Source: CAZTLI01 sp964614375
Lineage (GTDB): Bacteria > Chloroflexota > Anaerolineae > Aggregatilineales > Phototrophicaceae
DNA length: 5,699 nt
Assembly: GCA_964614375.1 (NCBI GenBank)
Contig: CAZTLI010000370.1
Span: 1-5,699 of the forward strand
Reading direction: 5' to 3'
In this document: piece after piece, positions 5,564 to 5,699 of the stretch
How positions within the stretch are numbered: position 1 is the first letter of the stretch
Layout: each line of letters opens with the position of its first letter
Made by a program: the position numbers and the translations under genes
Notes under the pieces: model-generated
The model's input: only the letters and a program-made list of their open reading frames with translations
Databases searched by the model: none
What the model was told of the DNA's origin: nothing

Positions 5564-5699
5564 ATGACTCAGGAACAGACGGACAATCTAAACGTCCAAA
5601 CGACGCCGATGGGACTCAATCGGTGGCTGATATTGGCATTTATTTGCATTCCGGTGTTTATCGGTTCGCTGGATTTGACGGTTGTGTCGGCCTTTTTGC
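5564..5699 (+). CDS. MFS transporter, DHA2/P55 (Rv1410)-like, N-terminal 45 residues (cut by window edge)
   Basis: The frame opens at ATG 5564, 3 nt after the lipoprotein stop; GGAAAG (5551-5556) and AAGG before the ATG are possible ribosome sites. A polar, Gln/Thr-rich cytoplasmic start (1-18) leads into a first membrane helix from about residue 20. This contains 'GSLDLTVVSAFL' (34-45), the helix-1 motif 'LDxTxV' of 14-helix DHA2 drug and lipid exporters such as EmrB, QacA and mycobacterial P55. Asp37 is the conserved acidic residue of the motif. With an LprG-like gene just upstream and probably in the same transcript, the closest functional parallel is P55/Rv1410, which cooperates with LprG in moving triacylglycerides out of the inner membrane. 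Only the first helix is visible, so subfamily and helix number are inferred. Confidence 0.85.
   Translation, partial: MTQEQTDNLNVQTTPMGLNRWLILAFICIPVFIGSLDLTVVSAFL

Overview
The window looks like a piece of a Chloroflexota-type genome (Anaerolineae-like, possibly from a metagenome). This is inferred from gene content: beta-propeller proteins of the Asp-box and PD40/TolB types, an LprG/LppX-type lipoprotein directly upstream of a DHA2-type MFS transporter, and a copper nitrite reductase remnant of the AniA-like type. No rRNA, tRNA, CRISPR array or insertion sequence is visible, so the taxonomic call is only moderate.

Left part, minus strand (1-1794): a tight three-gene operon transcribed leftward. 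It runs from a cytoplasmic Asp-box (BNR/Ycf48-like) propeller protein to a VOC-superfamily protein and then to a small unrecognised protein cut by the window edge. The gaps are 9 and 3 nt, and the stop codon of the propeller gene is part of the Shine-Dalgarno sequence of the VOC gene. The 119-nt leader contains several small dyads and a weak promoter candidate.

Middle (1795-3112): two genes point away from each other and both lack their 5' ends at the same place. On the minus strand is a seven-repeat WD40/PD40-like propeller with no convincing start. On the plus strand are the last ~110 codons of a NirK-type copper nitrite reductase. About 14 bp (2768-2781) fit both coding sequences, which marks a breakpoint with microhomology: a deletion, an inversion or a chimeric join. 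The nirK remnant is followed by a strong hairpin that looks like its original terminator.

Right part, plus strand (3275-5699): an MFS_3-type 12-helix exporter has its own promoter. Next comes a second transcription unit encoding an LprG/LppX-like lipoprotein and, 3 nt later, the start of a DHA2/P55-like MFS transporter that runs off the window. This pair reproduces the mycobacterial lprG-Rv1410c (p55) arrangement, in which lipoprotein and transporter jointly move triacylglycerides and other lipids out of the inner membrane. The two promoters on this side share an identical 11-nt -10/discriminator segment.
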